This document shows, in pieces, positions 25,210 through 33,354 of a stretch of 47,741 nucleotides of DNA; position 1 is the first letter of the stretch, and each line of letters starts with the position of its first letter. A program made the translations under genes and the position numbers. The DNA is from an uncultured Oscillospiraceae bacterium (lineage in GTDB: Bacteria; Bacillota; Clostridia; Oscillospirales; Oscillospiraceae): NCBI GenBank assembly GCA_947600025.1, contig CANQFY010000005.1, positions 1 through 47,741 of the forward strand, read 5' to 3'. Below the pieces are notes generated by a model that was not told the DNA's origin, did not search any database, and was given only the letters and a program-made list of their open reading frames with translations.

Positions 25210-26130
25210 TCATCCCTCCAAAGCCCGATGGGCCAGCACCGCCACGCCCAGGGCGTTGTCCGTGGAGAACCGGGGCGGCGCGAACAGGCCCCCCAGAGGG
25301 GCCAGGGTCTCCCGCAGCAGGGAGTTGGAGGCCACGCCGCCGGAAAACAGCACCGGCAGGCCCGGCATTTCCTTTAGGGCCGCCTCTGTGGCCCGCAGCA
25401 CCACTCCGGCTACGGACCGCAGGGCGTAGCCGGCAATCTCCTCCGGGGCATGATCCCGGGAATAGTCCCGGACCTTGTTTTCCAATCCCGAGAAGGAAAA
25501 TTCCAGCCCTCGGATTTTAATCTGAAAGGCGTCCTTCCCCTCCCCGCCCCGGCTCAGCTCGTCTAAGGCCCTTCCCGCCGGGAATGGCAGGGAAAGCAGT
25601 TGCCCTGTCCGGTCGATCAGCTGCCCGGCGGAGATGTCCGTGGTGCCGCCGATCCGGCGGCAGGCCACGTTCCGGCCCTCCGGCCGGCAATACAGCAGCT
25701 CCGTGGTGCCGCCGGACAGGTGCCAGGCCAAAAAAGGCCCGTCCAGCAGTTCCATCCGCCCGGCGGCCCAGGCCGCCGCCGCCAGATGGCCCTGCTGATG
25801 GGAGACCTCAATCAGCGGCACCCCCAACGCCTTGGCAAGCACCGCGCCGTGGCTGTACCCCACCAGAAAGCAGGGCATATAGCTGCCCTCCACCGCCCGG
25901 GGGCGGGTACTGACGCCTACCGCCTGAACAGAGCCCGGCGGAACCTGGGAAAAAAGCCTGCCGGCAAGCTCCGGCAGGCTCCTGGTATGGTGAAACACCG
26001 CGTCGCTCTGCCGCAGGCCCAGCGCGCCCGCCGCCACCGGCAGTAATTGAGAGGCGTTCTCCCCCCGCTCCCCGTCGAACCAGGCCAGGGAGGTGGTATA
26101 GTTGCTGGTGTCGAAGCCCAGAACGGTCAT
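25210..26130 (-). CDS. TsaD/Kae1-like (peptidase M22 family) paralog
   Basis: This 306-residue protein has the ASKHA fold of the TsaD/Kae1 family, but it is shorter and divergent from true TsaD. The start is GFDTSNYTTSLAW instead of the usual GIETSCDET. The metal-binding pair is present in VSHQQGHLAAA, and HLSGGTTELL and the C-terminal STDNALGVAVLA match the nucleotide-binding motifs. True TsaD makes the t6A modification of tRNA with TsaB, TsaC and TsaE; none is adjacent here. It sits between nusB and xseA, where Bacillus has folD. It probably has a related ATP-dependent role, but which one is unknown. Confidence 0.82.
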   Translation of the reverse strand: MTVLGFDTSNYTTSLAWFDGERGENASQLLPVAAGALGLRQSDAVFHHTRSLPELAGRLFSQVPPGSVQAVGVSTRPRAVEGSYMPCFLVGYSHGAVLAKALGVPLIEVSHQQGHLAAAAWAAGRMELLDGPFLAWHLSGGTTELLYCRPEGRNVACRRIGGTTDISAGQLIDRTGQLLSLPFPAGRALDELSRGGEGKDAFQIKIRGLEFSFSGLENKVRDYSRDHAPEEIAGYALRSVAGVVLRATEAALKEMPGLPVLFSGGVASNSLLRETLAPLGGLFAPPRFSTDNALGVAVLAHRALEG

Positions 26131-26579
26131 TTCGGCTCCCCCCGGCTCCGGTCCCAGGTCCCCAGGATGCCGTTGACAAAGGCGCCGGTGTCCTTCCCGT
26201 CGTAGAGCTTGGCCAGCCGGACGGCCTCGGAAATGGCCGCGTTTTTGGGCACATCCTCCACATACGCCGCTTCATACATGGCCAGCATCAAAATGGCTCT
26301 GGTCACCCGGGAGATTCGGCTCACGTCCCAGCCAATGGACAGGGCTTGGATCTGCTGCCGCAGCTCCTCCCGGTAGGCATACACCCCCGCCACCACCCGC
26401 CGGATGTAGGCCATCTGGGTCGGATCTGGGCGCTCCTCATAAACCGGGCACTCCTGGGCCAGGGTCTCATAGTACCCCGGGGCAAACAGCGTTTCCAGGG
26501 CAGTCTCCGGCTCCGCGCCGGTGAAGCTCTGGCCGTAGATCATATGGACCGCCAGTTCCCTGGCGTTGGCTCTCGTCAT
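26127..26579 (-). CDS. nusB: Transcription antitermination factor NusB
   Basis: NusB binds boxA RNA with S10 to support antitermination of rRNA operons. The 150-residue all-helical protein has the start RANARELAVHMIYGQSF and the conserved C-terminal RAILMLAMYEAAYVEDVPKNAAISEAVRLAKLYDGKDTGAFVNGIL region. It follows the Asp23 gene by four bases and overlaps the TsaD-like gene as ATGA, matching the Firmicutes order asp23-nusB-xseA. Confidence 0.95.
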   Translation of the reverse strand: MTRANARELAVHMIYGQSFTGAEPETALETLFAPGYYETLAQECPVYEERPDPTQMAYIRRVVAGVYAYREELRQQIQALSIGWDVSRISRVTRAILMLAMYEAAYVEDVPKNAAISEAVRLAKLYDGKDTGAFVNGILGTWDRSRGEPK

Positions 26580-26583
26580 GGGC

Positions 26584-26946
26584 TTACTTCCGGAGGATGC
26601 CGCCCACGTTGACGTTCACGGCGGCAACGGTGACGCCCGCCATGGATTCCAGGGCGCTGGTAACGGCCTCCTGCACAGCCTTGGCAACGTCGATGACGCT
26701 CTGGCCGTAGACCACGGAAATGGTGCAGTCGATGTAGACCTCGTCCTCGGGCCCGATGGTGATCTTCAGATTCTTGCCCACGGTTTTCTTATTGATCTCC
26801 CCGGGCTTGACATTGAAGCCGGCGGCACCGTCCACCTCGGCGGCGGCCTGGGCCACAATGGCGGCGATCACATCCTCGGAGATCATCACGCTCCCATTTT
26901 CCTGGTACTGCTGGATGTAGGACTTGGACTGCTTGTTCTCTGCCAT
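26584..26946 (-). CDS. Asp23/Gls24 family envelope stress protein
   Basis: This 120-residue cytosolic protein has the family pattern GSVMISEDVIAAIVAQAAAEVDGAAGF followed by ITIGPEDEVYIDCTISVVYGQSVIDVA. Asp23/Gls24 proteins associate with the membrane through partners and appear in alkaline or envelope stress; the Bacillus homologue in this place is YqhY, linked to acetyl-CoA carboxylase genes. Here the accB and accC genes that precede yqhY in Bacillus are missing. It is first of six genes, with GGAGG before the ATG and its own promoter. Confidence 0.93.
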   Translation of the reverse strand: MAENKQSKSYIQQYQENGSVMISEDVIAAIVAQAAAEVDGAAGFNVKPGEINKKTVGKNLKITIGPEDEVYIDCTISVVYGQSVIDVAKAVQEAVTSALESMAGVTVAAVNVNVGGILRK

Positions 26947-26992
26947 AAGGGTACCTCCAAAACAATATCACGCCAAGCATGAATTTTCTTTT

Positions 26993-27020
26993 ATTGTAAC
27001 ACAAATCCAAAAAATTACAA
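26993..27020 (-). promoter_or_regulatory. Promoter of the asp23-nusB-xseAB-ispA operon
   Basis: TTGTAA (27020-27015), 16 bases, TACAAT (26998-26993) on the minus strand, with an AT-rich spacer. Confidence 0.7.
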
Positions 27021-27040
27021 CCGGAGATTTGCTTTTTTCC

Positions 27041-27071
27041 GGAAAATCGGCCCCGGAAATTCCGGGGCCGA
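27041..27071 (-). terminator. Terminator of the transglutaminase-like gene
   Basis: TCGGCCCCGGAA and TTCCGGGGCCGA form a perfect 12-bp stem with a one-base centre in the DNA repeat, followed on the minus strand by TTTTCC, right after the stop. Confidence 0.85.
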
Positions 27072-27077
27072 GAGACT

Positions 27078-28730
27078 TTATACGCAGGGGGGCCAGAGGG
27101 AATGGTCCCAATCCCGTCCGGACAGGGCGTCCAGCCGCTCCTGGTCGGTCATCAGCCGGGTCCAGCCGTGAGCCGGGCCGGGGGTGGCGTCGATATGCCG
27201 CCAGTAGCCGCCCATATCCACGATCAGCCAGTAGTGGCTGTGATTCGTGACCCAGATCATCTGGGTGGTGTACCCCTTCTTGGTCATGACCTCCTGGAGG
27301 GTCCTGGCGTGGACGTAGCAGTTGCCGATATAGTGGGTCAGGCCGTACCAAACCGGATCCCCCGCGCCGGAATTGGAATTGTAGTCCACATGATTCTGGA
27401 CGTAGAGCTTAATGGAGATGGGATCGTCGGCGCAGGCGGCGGCCATTTGGTCCACCAGCGCCTGGGTATCCGCCATGGTGTGGTTGACCTCCACCCGGCG
27501 GTTGTAGGTGGTGACGTTGCCGGAGGAATCCTCCGCCCGGTAGACCACATAGTAGGTGCCCATCTGGGTAAGGTCCACGCCGCTGTCGTCATAGGTATAG
27601 CTCACCGCCCCGTCCCGGGAGTCGGAGGCCGTAACAAACAGCGTGTAGTCCGGCGGGGTATTCAGCGCCACCTCCATGGTCGAAACCCCGGAGAAGGTGG
27701 GCCCTTCCATGTCCTCCACCACCCGCAAGGTGGTTTCGGCAAGGGTCTCGTTGCCGAAGGAATCCACAGCGCGGACTGTAACGGTCTGTCTGCCCAGGGT
27801 GTTCACATCCAGCTCCGTCATCAGCTCCACGGAAACGACTCCGGAAGGATCCTCCGCGCTCACCAGAAAATCGGACAGCTCCGCGCTGCCGCCGGGATAG
27901 ATGGCCTTCTCCTGGAGGGTCACCTCCGGGCCCAGCGTGTCCTGGATGGTCACCACGCAGCTCTGGGGCAGCCCTTCGCTGACGCCGGTGACGGTGTACT
28001 GCCCCACCGGGGAGGAATTGAGCATATCGATGACGTCCTGGGAGATCCGCTGGGCGTCGCGCTGGGGGTCCAGCACCAGATCGTCGGCGCTGACCGTCTG
28101 ACCGTATTCCAGGAAGAATTGGTCCTTCATCCAGATATAGGACACCGTGCAGTTCCCGGTGATCCGGTTTCCGTAGGGATCCGCCACCGTCACCGTTATC
28201 GTGCTGTCTTCATTGGAGTCGGGGATCTGGAACGCGGGCATGGAGACTTCCACGCCGGACAGATCGAAGCAGTCCGTCACAAAATCCTCAGGATCGACCT
28301 TTTCATCCACGGAAATCACCAAATTCTGAAACTCCGCGGTAGGCGCCGTGGTGTCCCGAATGGTAAGGGTGACCGTCTCCTGCTTCAGGCCCTGCCGCAA
28401 AACGACGCTCTGCCGGCCCACCTGGGACAGATCAATCTGACTGAGATTCGTTACAAACTCAGCCTGACCCGCCCCGCCGTATTTGGTGAGAAAAGCGCCG
28501 GCCGGCAGCTCCGTCTGCCCCAGCTCAATGGTCACATCCTGAAATTTGGCCTGGGTGTAGTCATAGCAGGCATACCAGACCCATCCGGCCGCCAGGAGTA
28601 CCGCCAGGGCGGCGCAAAGGATCCGTTTCCATCCCAGGCCGATGAAAAACGCCTTCAGCCGCGCCAGCTTCTCCGCCATAGCGAGAGTCATGATTTGTTT
28701 TTCTTTTTTAACAGCTGTTTCCGTTTCCAA
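27078..28730 (-). CDS. Membrane-anchored Ig-like/transglutaminase-like protein
   Basis: A basic N-terminus and one helix (ILCAALAVLLAAGWVWYACY, about residues 39-58) anchor the protein with the rest outside. The middle (about 65-415) contains several Ig/cadherin-like beta modules; repeats such as IRDTTAPTAEF, IQDTLGPEV and VEDMEGPTFSG mark the joins. The last 130 residues form a transglutaminase/protease-like domain with Cys in IGNCYVHARTLQEVM, His in VTNHSHYWLIVD and Asp in WRHIDATPG, a full Cys-His-Asp triad. It may crosslink, hydrolyse or bind cell-wall material; substrate unknown. The start is a TTG with AAGGGGGG upstream; the ATG at 28691 lacks an SD. It lies between spoIIIAH and asp23, where Bacillus has accB-accC. 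Confidence 0.82.
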   Translation of the reverse strand: METETAVKKEKQIMTLAMAEKLARLKAFFIGLGWKRILCAALAVLLAAGWVWYACYDYTQAKFQDVTIELGQTELPAGAFLTKYGGAGQAEFVTNLSQIDLSQVGRQSVVLRQGLKQETVTLTIRDTTAPTAEFQNLVISVDEKVDPEDFVTDCFDLSGVEVSMPAFQIPDSNEDSTITVTVADPYGNRITGNCTVSYIWMKDQFFLEYGQTVSADDLVLDPQRDAQRISQDVIDMLNSSPVGQYTVTGVSEGLPQSCVVTIQDTLGPEVTLQEKAIYPGGSAELSDFLVSAEDPSGVVSVELMTELDVNTLGRQTVTVRAVDSFGNETLAETTLRVVEDMEGPTFSGVSTMEVALNTPPDYTLFVTASDSRDGAVSYTYDDSGVDLTQMGTYYVVYRAEDSSGNVTTYNRRVEVNHTMADTQALVDQMAAACADDPISIKLYVQNHVDYNSNSGAGDPVWYGLTHYIGNCYVHARTLQEVMTKKGYTTQMIWVTNHSHYWLIVDMGGYWRHIDATPGPAHGWTRLMTDQERLDALSGRDWDHSLWPPCV

Positions 28731-28771
28731 GACGGCAGCCCCCCTTTTTTCAGGGTTTCCATACGGATGTT

Positions 28772-28800
28772 ATTTTATCATGGTTCTTGTCGAAATGCAA
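28772..28800 (-). promoter_or_regulatory. Promoter of the transglutaminase-like gene
   Basis: TTGCAT (28800-28795), 17 bases, TAAAAT (28777-28772) on the minus strand, just downstream of the spoIIIA terminator. Confidence 0.65.
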
Positions 28801-28823
28801 CGAAATTTTTCCAAATAAAGGCA

Positions 28824-28853
28824 TTTCCCCCGTCCAGGTCTGGCCGGGGGAAA
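28824..28853 (-). terminator. Terminator of the spoIIIA operon
   Basis: TTTCCCCC and GGGGGAAA enclose an inner GGCCAG/TGGAC stem, a few bases after the spoIIIAH stop. The trailing T content is modest (TGCCTTTATTT). Confidence 0.75.
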
Positions 28854-28856
28854 AAC

Positions 28857-29396
28857 TCAGGGAACTTCCACCACATGGATGTCGCTGATTGTGAAATCGG
28901 ACTGGTTGAGCACAATGTCGGTAATCACCGCCACGTCTGTCTGCTGCAAGCCTCCCTCCGGAGCGGCCACCGCCACGGAAATGCCGCCTTCGCTGATGTA
29001 GGCCACGCAGTCGGCATAGCCCTTGGCAATGACCAGGCTTTCGATCTGGGCCTCATCCAAGGCTGTCTGGACGATGTCCTCCAGCTGGGTGCCCACCTGG
29101 GAATCCTTGCCGCCCTCGCTGTATGCCATGGCTTCCTGCAAAAGGCTTACAGCGCTGTCCCTGGCCTGCTGCCGGGACAACCGCACAGCGGCAAAATATT
29201 CGGCCTGGGTCGTGGTCTGATTCTCCGTCTCACCGCTCATCACCAAGGTGTCCGAGGATAGGAGCTTCGCCGCGTCCAGGGTGTCCTCCAGGTTCACGGC
29301 TGCTTCCTCGCTGCTGTAACGCCAGTTGAGGTAGATCCCGGCGCACACCGTCACCAGCACCGCCGCCGCGATGAAATTCTTCTTCCAAGTTTTCAT
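28857..29396 (-). CDS. spoIIIAH: Stage III sporulation protein AH
   Basis: SpoIIIAH is a mother-cell protein with one N-terminal membrane helix (NFIAAAVLVTVCAGIYLNW) and an extracellular ring-forming YscJ/FliF-like domain that binds forespore SpoIIQ across the septum. The C-terminal domain shows AAVRLSRQQARDSAVSLLQEAM and AYISEGGISVAVA. I start at the ATG at 29396, seven bases after GGAGG; the track start at 29414 adds six residues. The protein is 179 residues. spoIIQ is not in the window. It is last of the eight-gene operon. Confidence 0.95.
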   Translation of the reverse strand: MKTWKKNFIAAAVLVTVCAGIYLNWRYSSEEAAVNLEDTLDAAKLLSSDTLVMSGETENQTTTQAEYFAAVRLSRQQARDSAVSLLQEAMAYSEGGKDSQVGTQLEDIVQTALDEAQIESLVIAKGYADCVAYISEGGISVAVAAPEGGLQQTDVAVITDIVLNQSDFTISDIHVVEVP

Positions 29397-29410
29397 ACAA
29401 ATGCCTCCAA

Positions 29411-29887
29411 TCATTTCATTTTCAGTACGGAGATCCGATCCGTCCCCAGGCCTGTGGCCATAGACACCGCCTCCACGATGGCGAGCCGGATCCTGGGGTC
29501 GTCGGCTCCCTGGCAGACCACCACAGCCCCCCGGTAGGTAGCGGGCAGCACCTGCCGCACCAGACCGGTCTGGCCCCGCTGGCCGTCCGTCACCGTGACC
29601 GTGTCCCGGTTTTGGGCGGAGTCGGAGAGGTTTTCGTCATACTGGTACAGCGTCTCCTCCCCCGCCTCCAAGGTCAGCAGCACCTCCACCTTTCCCGCGC
29701 CCTGGATCTGGCTTAGGATCCGGGAAAGCTCCTGGGCAACGTCCCATTCCGGTTCCGGTTGGGTCTCCTGGACCGTGGCTGCGGACTCCGTCCTGCCAGG
29801 TATCGCCATGAGCAACAGGCCCAGCGCCAGGATCAGGATCGCGAATTTGTACTTTCCCAGAAAAGCAAGGATCTTTTTCAGTTCCAC
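29411..29887 (-). CDS. spoIIIAG: Stage III sporulation protein AG
   Basis: SpoIIIAG forms a large ring in the intermembrane space of the sporulating cell. The sequence has an N-terminal helix (FAILILALGLLLMAIPG), a variable linker, and a ring-building domain with LSRILSQIQGAGKVEVLLTLEAGEE and YRGAVVVCQGADDPRIRLAIVEAVSMATGLGTDRISVLKM. It is 158 residues, somewhat short of Bacillus AG (about 229), mainly in the linker and insertion. It overlaps spoIIIAF by ten bases. Confidence 0.94.
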   Translation of the reverse strand: MELKKILAFLGKYKFAILILALGLLLMAIPGRTESAATVQETQPEPEWDVAQELSRILSQIQGAGKVEVLLTLEAGEETLYQYDENLSDSAQNRDTVTVTDGQRGQTGLVRQVLPATYRGAVVVCQGADDPRIRLAIVEAVSMATGLGTDRISVLKMK

Positions 29888-30351
29888 TGCTGCGCCTCCT
29901 TTGGAATCCCCAGCTCCCTGGTGAGAATGTCGGCAAGCTGCGCTTTTGCATAGGGGGAGATCCTTCCGGCCAAGCGCACCTGGGCAATCGCCGGCGGAGC
30001 ATCCTTTGTCAGCGTCACCTCCACAGTCAGCTCCGCCCCCAGGGAAGCGGCTTTGTCCAAGATATATGCTTCCACCCGCTGCTTTATTCCGGCCCGGAGA
30101 GCCTGGGCAGCGTCGGATTCACCCTGGGCCGCCGCTTGGGAGGCCTCCCAGGCAATATCCTGGGAGAAAACCTGAAGGCTTCCCATTCGCAAGGCCGTCA
30201 GGGGATGAAGCACCGTCACCGCCAGAAACACGCCGCACAGCAGCTTTCCCACGGCGGCGGGGGTGCCCTCCTTTCCCAGCAGGCTCTTGAGAATGGCGCA
30301 GAGGATCGCAGCGGCGGTGACCCGCAGCAGATAGGGTCCCAGTGCGTCCAC
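29878..30351 (-). CDS. spoIIIAF: Stage III sporulation protein AF
   Basis: The true gene lies inside the longer track ORF. It starts at a GTG (30351) overlapping the spoIIIAE stop by one base (TAGTG), with AAAGGAG eight or so bases upstream. It encodes 157 residues. Two membrane helices, LLRVTAAAILCAILKSLL and AVGKLLCGVFLAVTVLHPL, precede a small soluble domain (YILDKAASLGAELTVEVTL). AF is part of the mother-cell SpoIIIA channel. The upstream 170 residues of the track ORF are spoIIIAE read in another frame. Confidence 0.92.
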   Translation of the reverse strand: MDALGPYLLRVTAAAILCAILKSLLGKEGTPAAVGKLLCGVFLAVTVLHPLTALRMGSLQVFSQDIAWEASQAAAQGESDAAQALRAGIKQRVEAYILDKAASLGAELTVEVTLTKDAPPAIAQVRLAGRISPYAKAQLADILTRELGIPKEAQQWN

Positions 30352-31391
30352 TATTCCACTCCTTTCAAAAAGCAGACCGTGCTGATGAGCAGCAGCAGGC
30401 ACATGGTCCCGGTCATGGCCAGGAGCATCCCCATGCCCGCGGAAAAATCCTGGATCAGCCCGGCGGTCTCCTTGGTGCCGAAAACGGCGCAGGCCGCCGC
30501 CGTCAGCTTCAGCATCAAATACTGCACGCCGATCCGAAGGAAGGGGCCCAGGCAGATGGCCAGGATCGCCAGCAGCCCGTAGACCCCGGCGGCGCTGCGC
30601 ATTACTCCCGCGCTGACCAGGATGGTCTCCGAGGCGTCCGAAAGCAGGCCTCCCACCACCGGCACCATGCCGGAGATGGTGAGCTTCGCCGCCTTCACCG
30701 CGGCGGCGTCGGCGGTGCCGCTGACCACCTTGGTAATGCCCATGTATCCGGTAAACACATAAAGTACCAGCTTCAGACTCCAGGTCATCAGCCATTTCAG
30801 GAAATCCCGGAGCTTTTTCAGCATATCCTCCCCCACCGCGCTGTTGGCCACCCCCAGGCAAAGGAACAGATACAGCATGGGCACCGTCACCTTGGAGATC
30901 AGGGTGCCCAGCACGGCGTCAAACACCGCCGTGCCGGTGTACAGCGCCGCCGAGGCGGTCCCGCCCCCTTGAGCCGCCAGGGCGGCGGTCATCACCGGAA
31001 GCAGCAGCTTTCCGTATTCGCTCATCTCCGTTACCGTCTGGCTTCCCAGCCGGATCAGGGCTCCGGAGGGCCGCAGCAGCAGCGTTCCCACCGCCAGGGC
31101 CCCAGCCAGCCCCACCGTCTGCTTGGGACACCCCGGGATGGCGCCTGCCAGGGAGGTGATCAGCGCCGCCGCCATCAGGGCCAGGCAAATCCCCGCCGCC
31201 TCCGCCACCGCCGGCTGGATCTCCGGCAGTACCGCCTTTAGAACCTCCAAAAGCCCTTCCCCGAAACGCTCCTGGGCCTGGGGCATCAGCGCCTGGGCAT
31301 CCGGCGGCGGCGTGGGGGCGGTGTAGTCCAGGGCTCTGACCGGGGCCACCATCAGCGGCAGGATCAAAAGCAGGATCAGCAGCTTTCTCAT
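30351..31391 (-). CDS. spoIIIAE: Stage III sporulation protein AE
   Basis: SpoIIIAE is the large polytopic membrane protein of the SpoIIIA complex, proposed as a channel component. The ATG at 31391 opens a cleavable-looking signal (MRKLLILLLILPLMVAPVRA); then come about seven or more helices, including ICLALMAAALITSLAGAIPG, VTVPMLYLFLCLGVANS and MVPVVGGLLSDASETILVSAG, the most conserved family block. The protein is 346 residues. The track ORF from 31772 is too long; the ATG overlaps the spoIIIAD stop as ATGA and has GGGGAAG upstream. Confidence 0.94.
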   Translation of the reverse strand: MRKLLILLLILPLMVAPVRALDYTAPTPPPDAQALMPQAQERFGEGLLEVLKAVLPEIQPAVAEAAGICLALMAAALITSLAGAIPGCPKQTVGLAGALAVGTLLLRPSGALIRLGSQTVTEMSEYGKLLLPVMTAALAAQGGGTASAALYTGTAVFDAVLGTLISKVTVPMLYLFLCLGVANSAVGEDMLKKLRDFLKWLMTWSLKLVLYVFTGYMGITKVVSGTADAAAVKAAKLTISGMVPVVGGLLSDASETILVSAGVMRSAAGVYGLLAILAICLGPFLRIGVQYLMLKLTAAACAVFGTKETAGLIQDFSAGMGMLLAMTGTMCLLLLISTVCFLKGVE

Positions 31392-31786
31392 ACTTCCCCC
31401 AAAATCTTTTCGATCAGTCCCAGCAGCTCCTCCAAAAGCGGCAGGGAGATCCACAGCACCGCCGCCGCCGCCAGAATTTGCAGGGCCTTCCCCAGGGCGG
31501 CGTTGCCGGCGTCGCCGCAGATCAGTCCCGCGATCTGGGCCACCAAACTGATGCCCACAGCCTTGAGCAGCACCCCCAGCAGGGCTTCGTCCAGCTGTGC
31601 CGCCTGCTGTAACCGCCGAAAAAAAACCATCACCGGGGCCAGATACGTCATGGCGGCGGTCAGCACCATGCACCCCGCCAGGACGGACAGCAGCAGCGCT
31701 ACGTCCTTTCCCTGCTTCGCCAGGGCCAGACCCAGCACCGCCGCGATCAGAGTCCCCGCCGCCCCCTTCCAAAACAGCTCCGTCAA
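31388..31786 (-). CDS. spoIIIAD: Stage III sporulation protein AD
   Basis: This 132-residue small membrane protein of the SpoIIIA complex has hydrophobic helices at GTLIAAVLGLALA, VALLLSVLAGCMVLTAAMTYL and ALQILAAAAVLWISLPLLEEL. The start is a TTG whose last two bases are in the spoIIIAC TGA stop (TTGA overlap), with AAAGGAG about eleven bases upstream. Translation probably depends on reinitiation after spoIIIAC. AD is required for mother-cell support of the forespore, but its biochemical role is not settled. Confidence 0.92.
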   Translation of the reverse strand: MTELFWKGAAGTLIAAVLGLALAKQGKDVALLLSVLAGCMVLTAAMTYLAPVMVFFRRLQQAAQLDEALLGVLLKAVGISLVAQIAGLICGDAGNAALGKALQILAAAAVLWISLPLLEELLGLIEKILGEV

Positions 31787-31977
31787 AATTGGAACAGCTC
31801 CTTTACCAGTTCAAACAGCTCGGCGATTTTCTGGGTCAGCATCATCAGCACCACCACCAGCCCCGCCAGGGTGGTCATGGTGGCCTGTTCCTCCCGCCCG
31901 GAACGGGAGAGTACCTGATTGAGGACGGACACAATGATTCCGATGGCGGCGATTTTGAAAATCAGATCGATTTCCAT
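31783..31977 (-). CDS. spoIIIAC: Stage III sporulation protein AC
   Basis: A 64-residue protein with two hydrophobic helices, LIFKIAAIGIIVSVLNQVL and TMTTLAGLVVVLMMLTQKI, matching the very small and well-conserved SpoIIIAC. It is a membrane component of the feeding-tube complex. It starts three bases after spoIIIAB ends and overlaps spoIIIAD. Confidence 0.94.
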   Translation of the reverse strand: MEIDLIFKIAAIGIIVSVLNQVLSRSGREEQATMTTLAGLVVVLMMLTQKIAELFELVKELFQF

Positions 31978-31980
31978 AGG

Positions 31981-32496
31981 CTAAAGAAGCAAAATGGCCA
32001 GGGCCGCCCCAGCGCACAGCCCCAGAGTCTGATAGCTGCGCAGACGGCTCTCCCGATTGTGGGACAGGGCTTCCAGGCATCCCCGGCAGCTCTGCCGGGC
32101 CCCGTCCAGCCCCTGAAGCTGCCCGGGCAAATCGAAGCGGCCCAGCGTCTGGCCCAGCTCCCCCAAAATTCGTTTTGCCTGGTTCGGCAGCTCCGGCAGG
32201 GCCGCCACGGCCTCCTCCATGCACTTCCCCGCCTCCGGCTGAGACTGGCTCTGAAGCTGCTCTGCCAGGGTGGCGAAGACTTGTCCCACCGGGCCGGTCA
32301 ACTCTTCGGATGTCTGACGGCACAGCTCCGGCAGGGGCGTCAGCCGGTACTGCAGTTCGCAGGCCATGTAATCCAGCCCCCGGATCAGCTGGGCCAAAGC
32401 GCTTTCCTCCCTTCGGTGGGCGGCGGCCAGGGAAAAGCCAAACCCGCCGCAGGCCAGGACGATCAGCATCGCTCCCAACAGCTTTCCGTTCATCAT
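31981..32496 (-). CDS. spoIIIAB: Stage III sporulation protein AB
   Basis: This 171-residue protein has an N-terminal membrane helix (LLGAMLIVLACGGFGFSLA), an alpha-helical soluble middle starting with RGLDYMACELQYRLTPLPELC, and a C-terminal helix (LGLCAGAALAILLL). The fold is related to type II secretion GspF-like proteins, and AB is thought to work with the ATPase SpoIIIAA. The ATG overlaps the spoIIIAA stop (ATGA). Confidence 0.94.
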   Translation of the reverse strand: MMNGKLLGAMLIVLACGGFGFSLAAAHRREESALAQLIRGLDYMACELQYRLTPLPELCRQTSEELTGPVGQVFATLAEQLQSQSQPEAGKCMEEAVAALPELPNQAKRILGELGQTLGRFDLPGQLQGLDGARQSCRGCLEALSHNRESRLRSYQTLGLCAGAALAILLL

Positions 32497-33335
32497 TCCA
32501 TCCTTTCCATCCGCCAGGACTTGTCCGGCTGTAAAATCAAAACCTTCTCAAAGATCCGGCTCTCCGCCAGGGGCCGGTAGACGGTCCTTCGCAGCAAATC
32601 CTCCCGGCTTTTGGCATGGGCAGTGGCCAGCAGATCCACGCCGCACCATCCAGCCCGGAGCAGTGCCTGGCAATCCCCCTCTCCTGTGATCTCGTCTAAG
32701 GCTACACAGCTTGGTCCCATGGTGCGGATCGCCATTTCCAGGCCGTGGGCCTTTCCACAGCCGGTAAGCACATCGGTACGGGGGCCGGGCGGGAAGCAGT
32801 CGCTCCCATCCGCTCGAGGAAACAGCTCTCCCCGCTGGTCTACCACCGTCACGCTTCCCCCCTGCTGGGAGCGCTGGCGAATGAGGTCCCGCAAAAGGGT
32901 CGTCTTCCCGCTTCCGGGCCTTCCCAGGATCAGCACGGAGCCGCTTGTCCCCGCCCCCTGGGCAATGCCGGGAAAGTCCCTGGCCACCCGCAGGCACAGA
33001 CTGCTGACCTCTCGCACCCCCGTCACGCTTCCGTCCGCCTGGACAGTCATTTCCCCACAGAGTCCCACCCGGTGGCCGCCGGGGGCGGTGAGATAGCCCT
33101 GGGCGGCGGAGGCGGAGGACCAGGGAGAAAACCTGCTGGCAGCGTTGACCACATAGCGCAGATCCTCCTGCCGGACCGTCTCCGGCAAAAACCGGGAATC
33201 CCGCCGCAAAATCAGCTCTGGCGGACGCCCCAGCCGCAGACGCAGCTCCTGAAGCTCCTCCCGTCCCAGATCGTCCACCTTCTGCCGCAGACTGGGCGGC
33301 AGTAAATTTAAGTAGGCTTGCCAAGCGCACCGCAT
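32493..33335 (-). CDS. spoIIIAA: Stage III sporulation protein AA, secretion-type ATPase
   Basis: SpoIIIAA is the cytoplasmic ATPase proposed to power the SpoIIIA-SpoIIQ channel. It has an N-terminal domain with ELRLRLGRPPEL, Walker A LGRPGSGKTTLLRD, and Walker B CVALDEITGEGD. I place the start at the ATG at 33335, eight bases after GGGAG. The track start (GTG at 33344) and the ATG at 33341 overlap or touch the SD. From 33335 it is 280 residues, slightly shorter than Bacillus AA. It is first in the operon, right behind a sigma-E-like promoter. I list the start as likely rather than certain. Confidence 0.93.
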   Translation of the reverse strand: MRCAWQAYLNLLPPSLRQKVDDLGREELQELRLRLGRPPELILRRDSRFLPETVRQEDLRYVVNAASRFSPWSSASAAQGYLTAPGGHRVGLCGEMTVQADGSVTGVREVSSLCLRVARDFPGIAQGAGTSGSVLILGRPGSGKTTLLRDLIRQRSQQGGSVTVVDQRGELFPRADGSDCFPPGPRTDVLTGCGKAHGLEMAIRTMGPSCVALDEITGEGDCQALLRAGWCGVDLLATAHAKSREDLLRRTVYRPLAESRIFEKVLILQPDKSWRMERME

Positions 33336-33354
33336 TTGCATCACTCCCGGAAAA

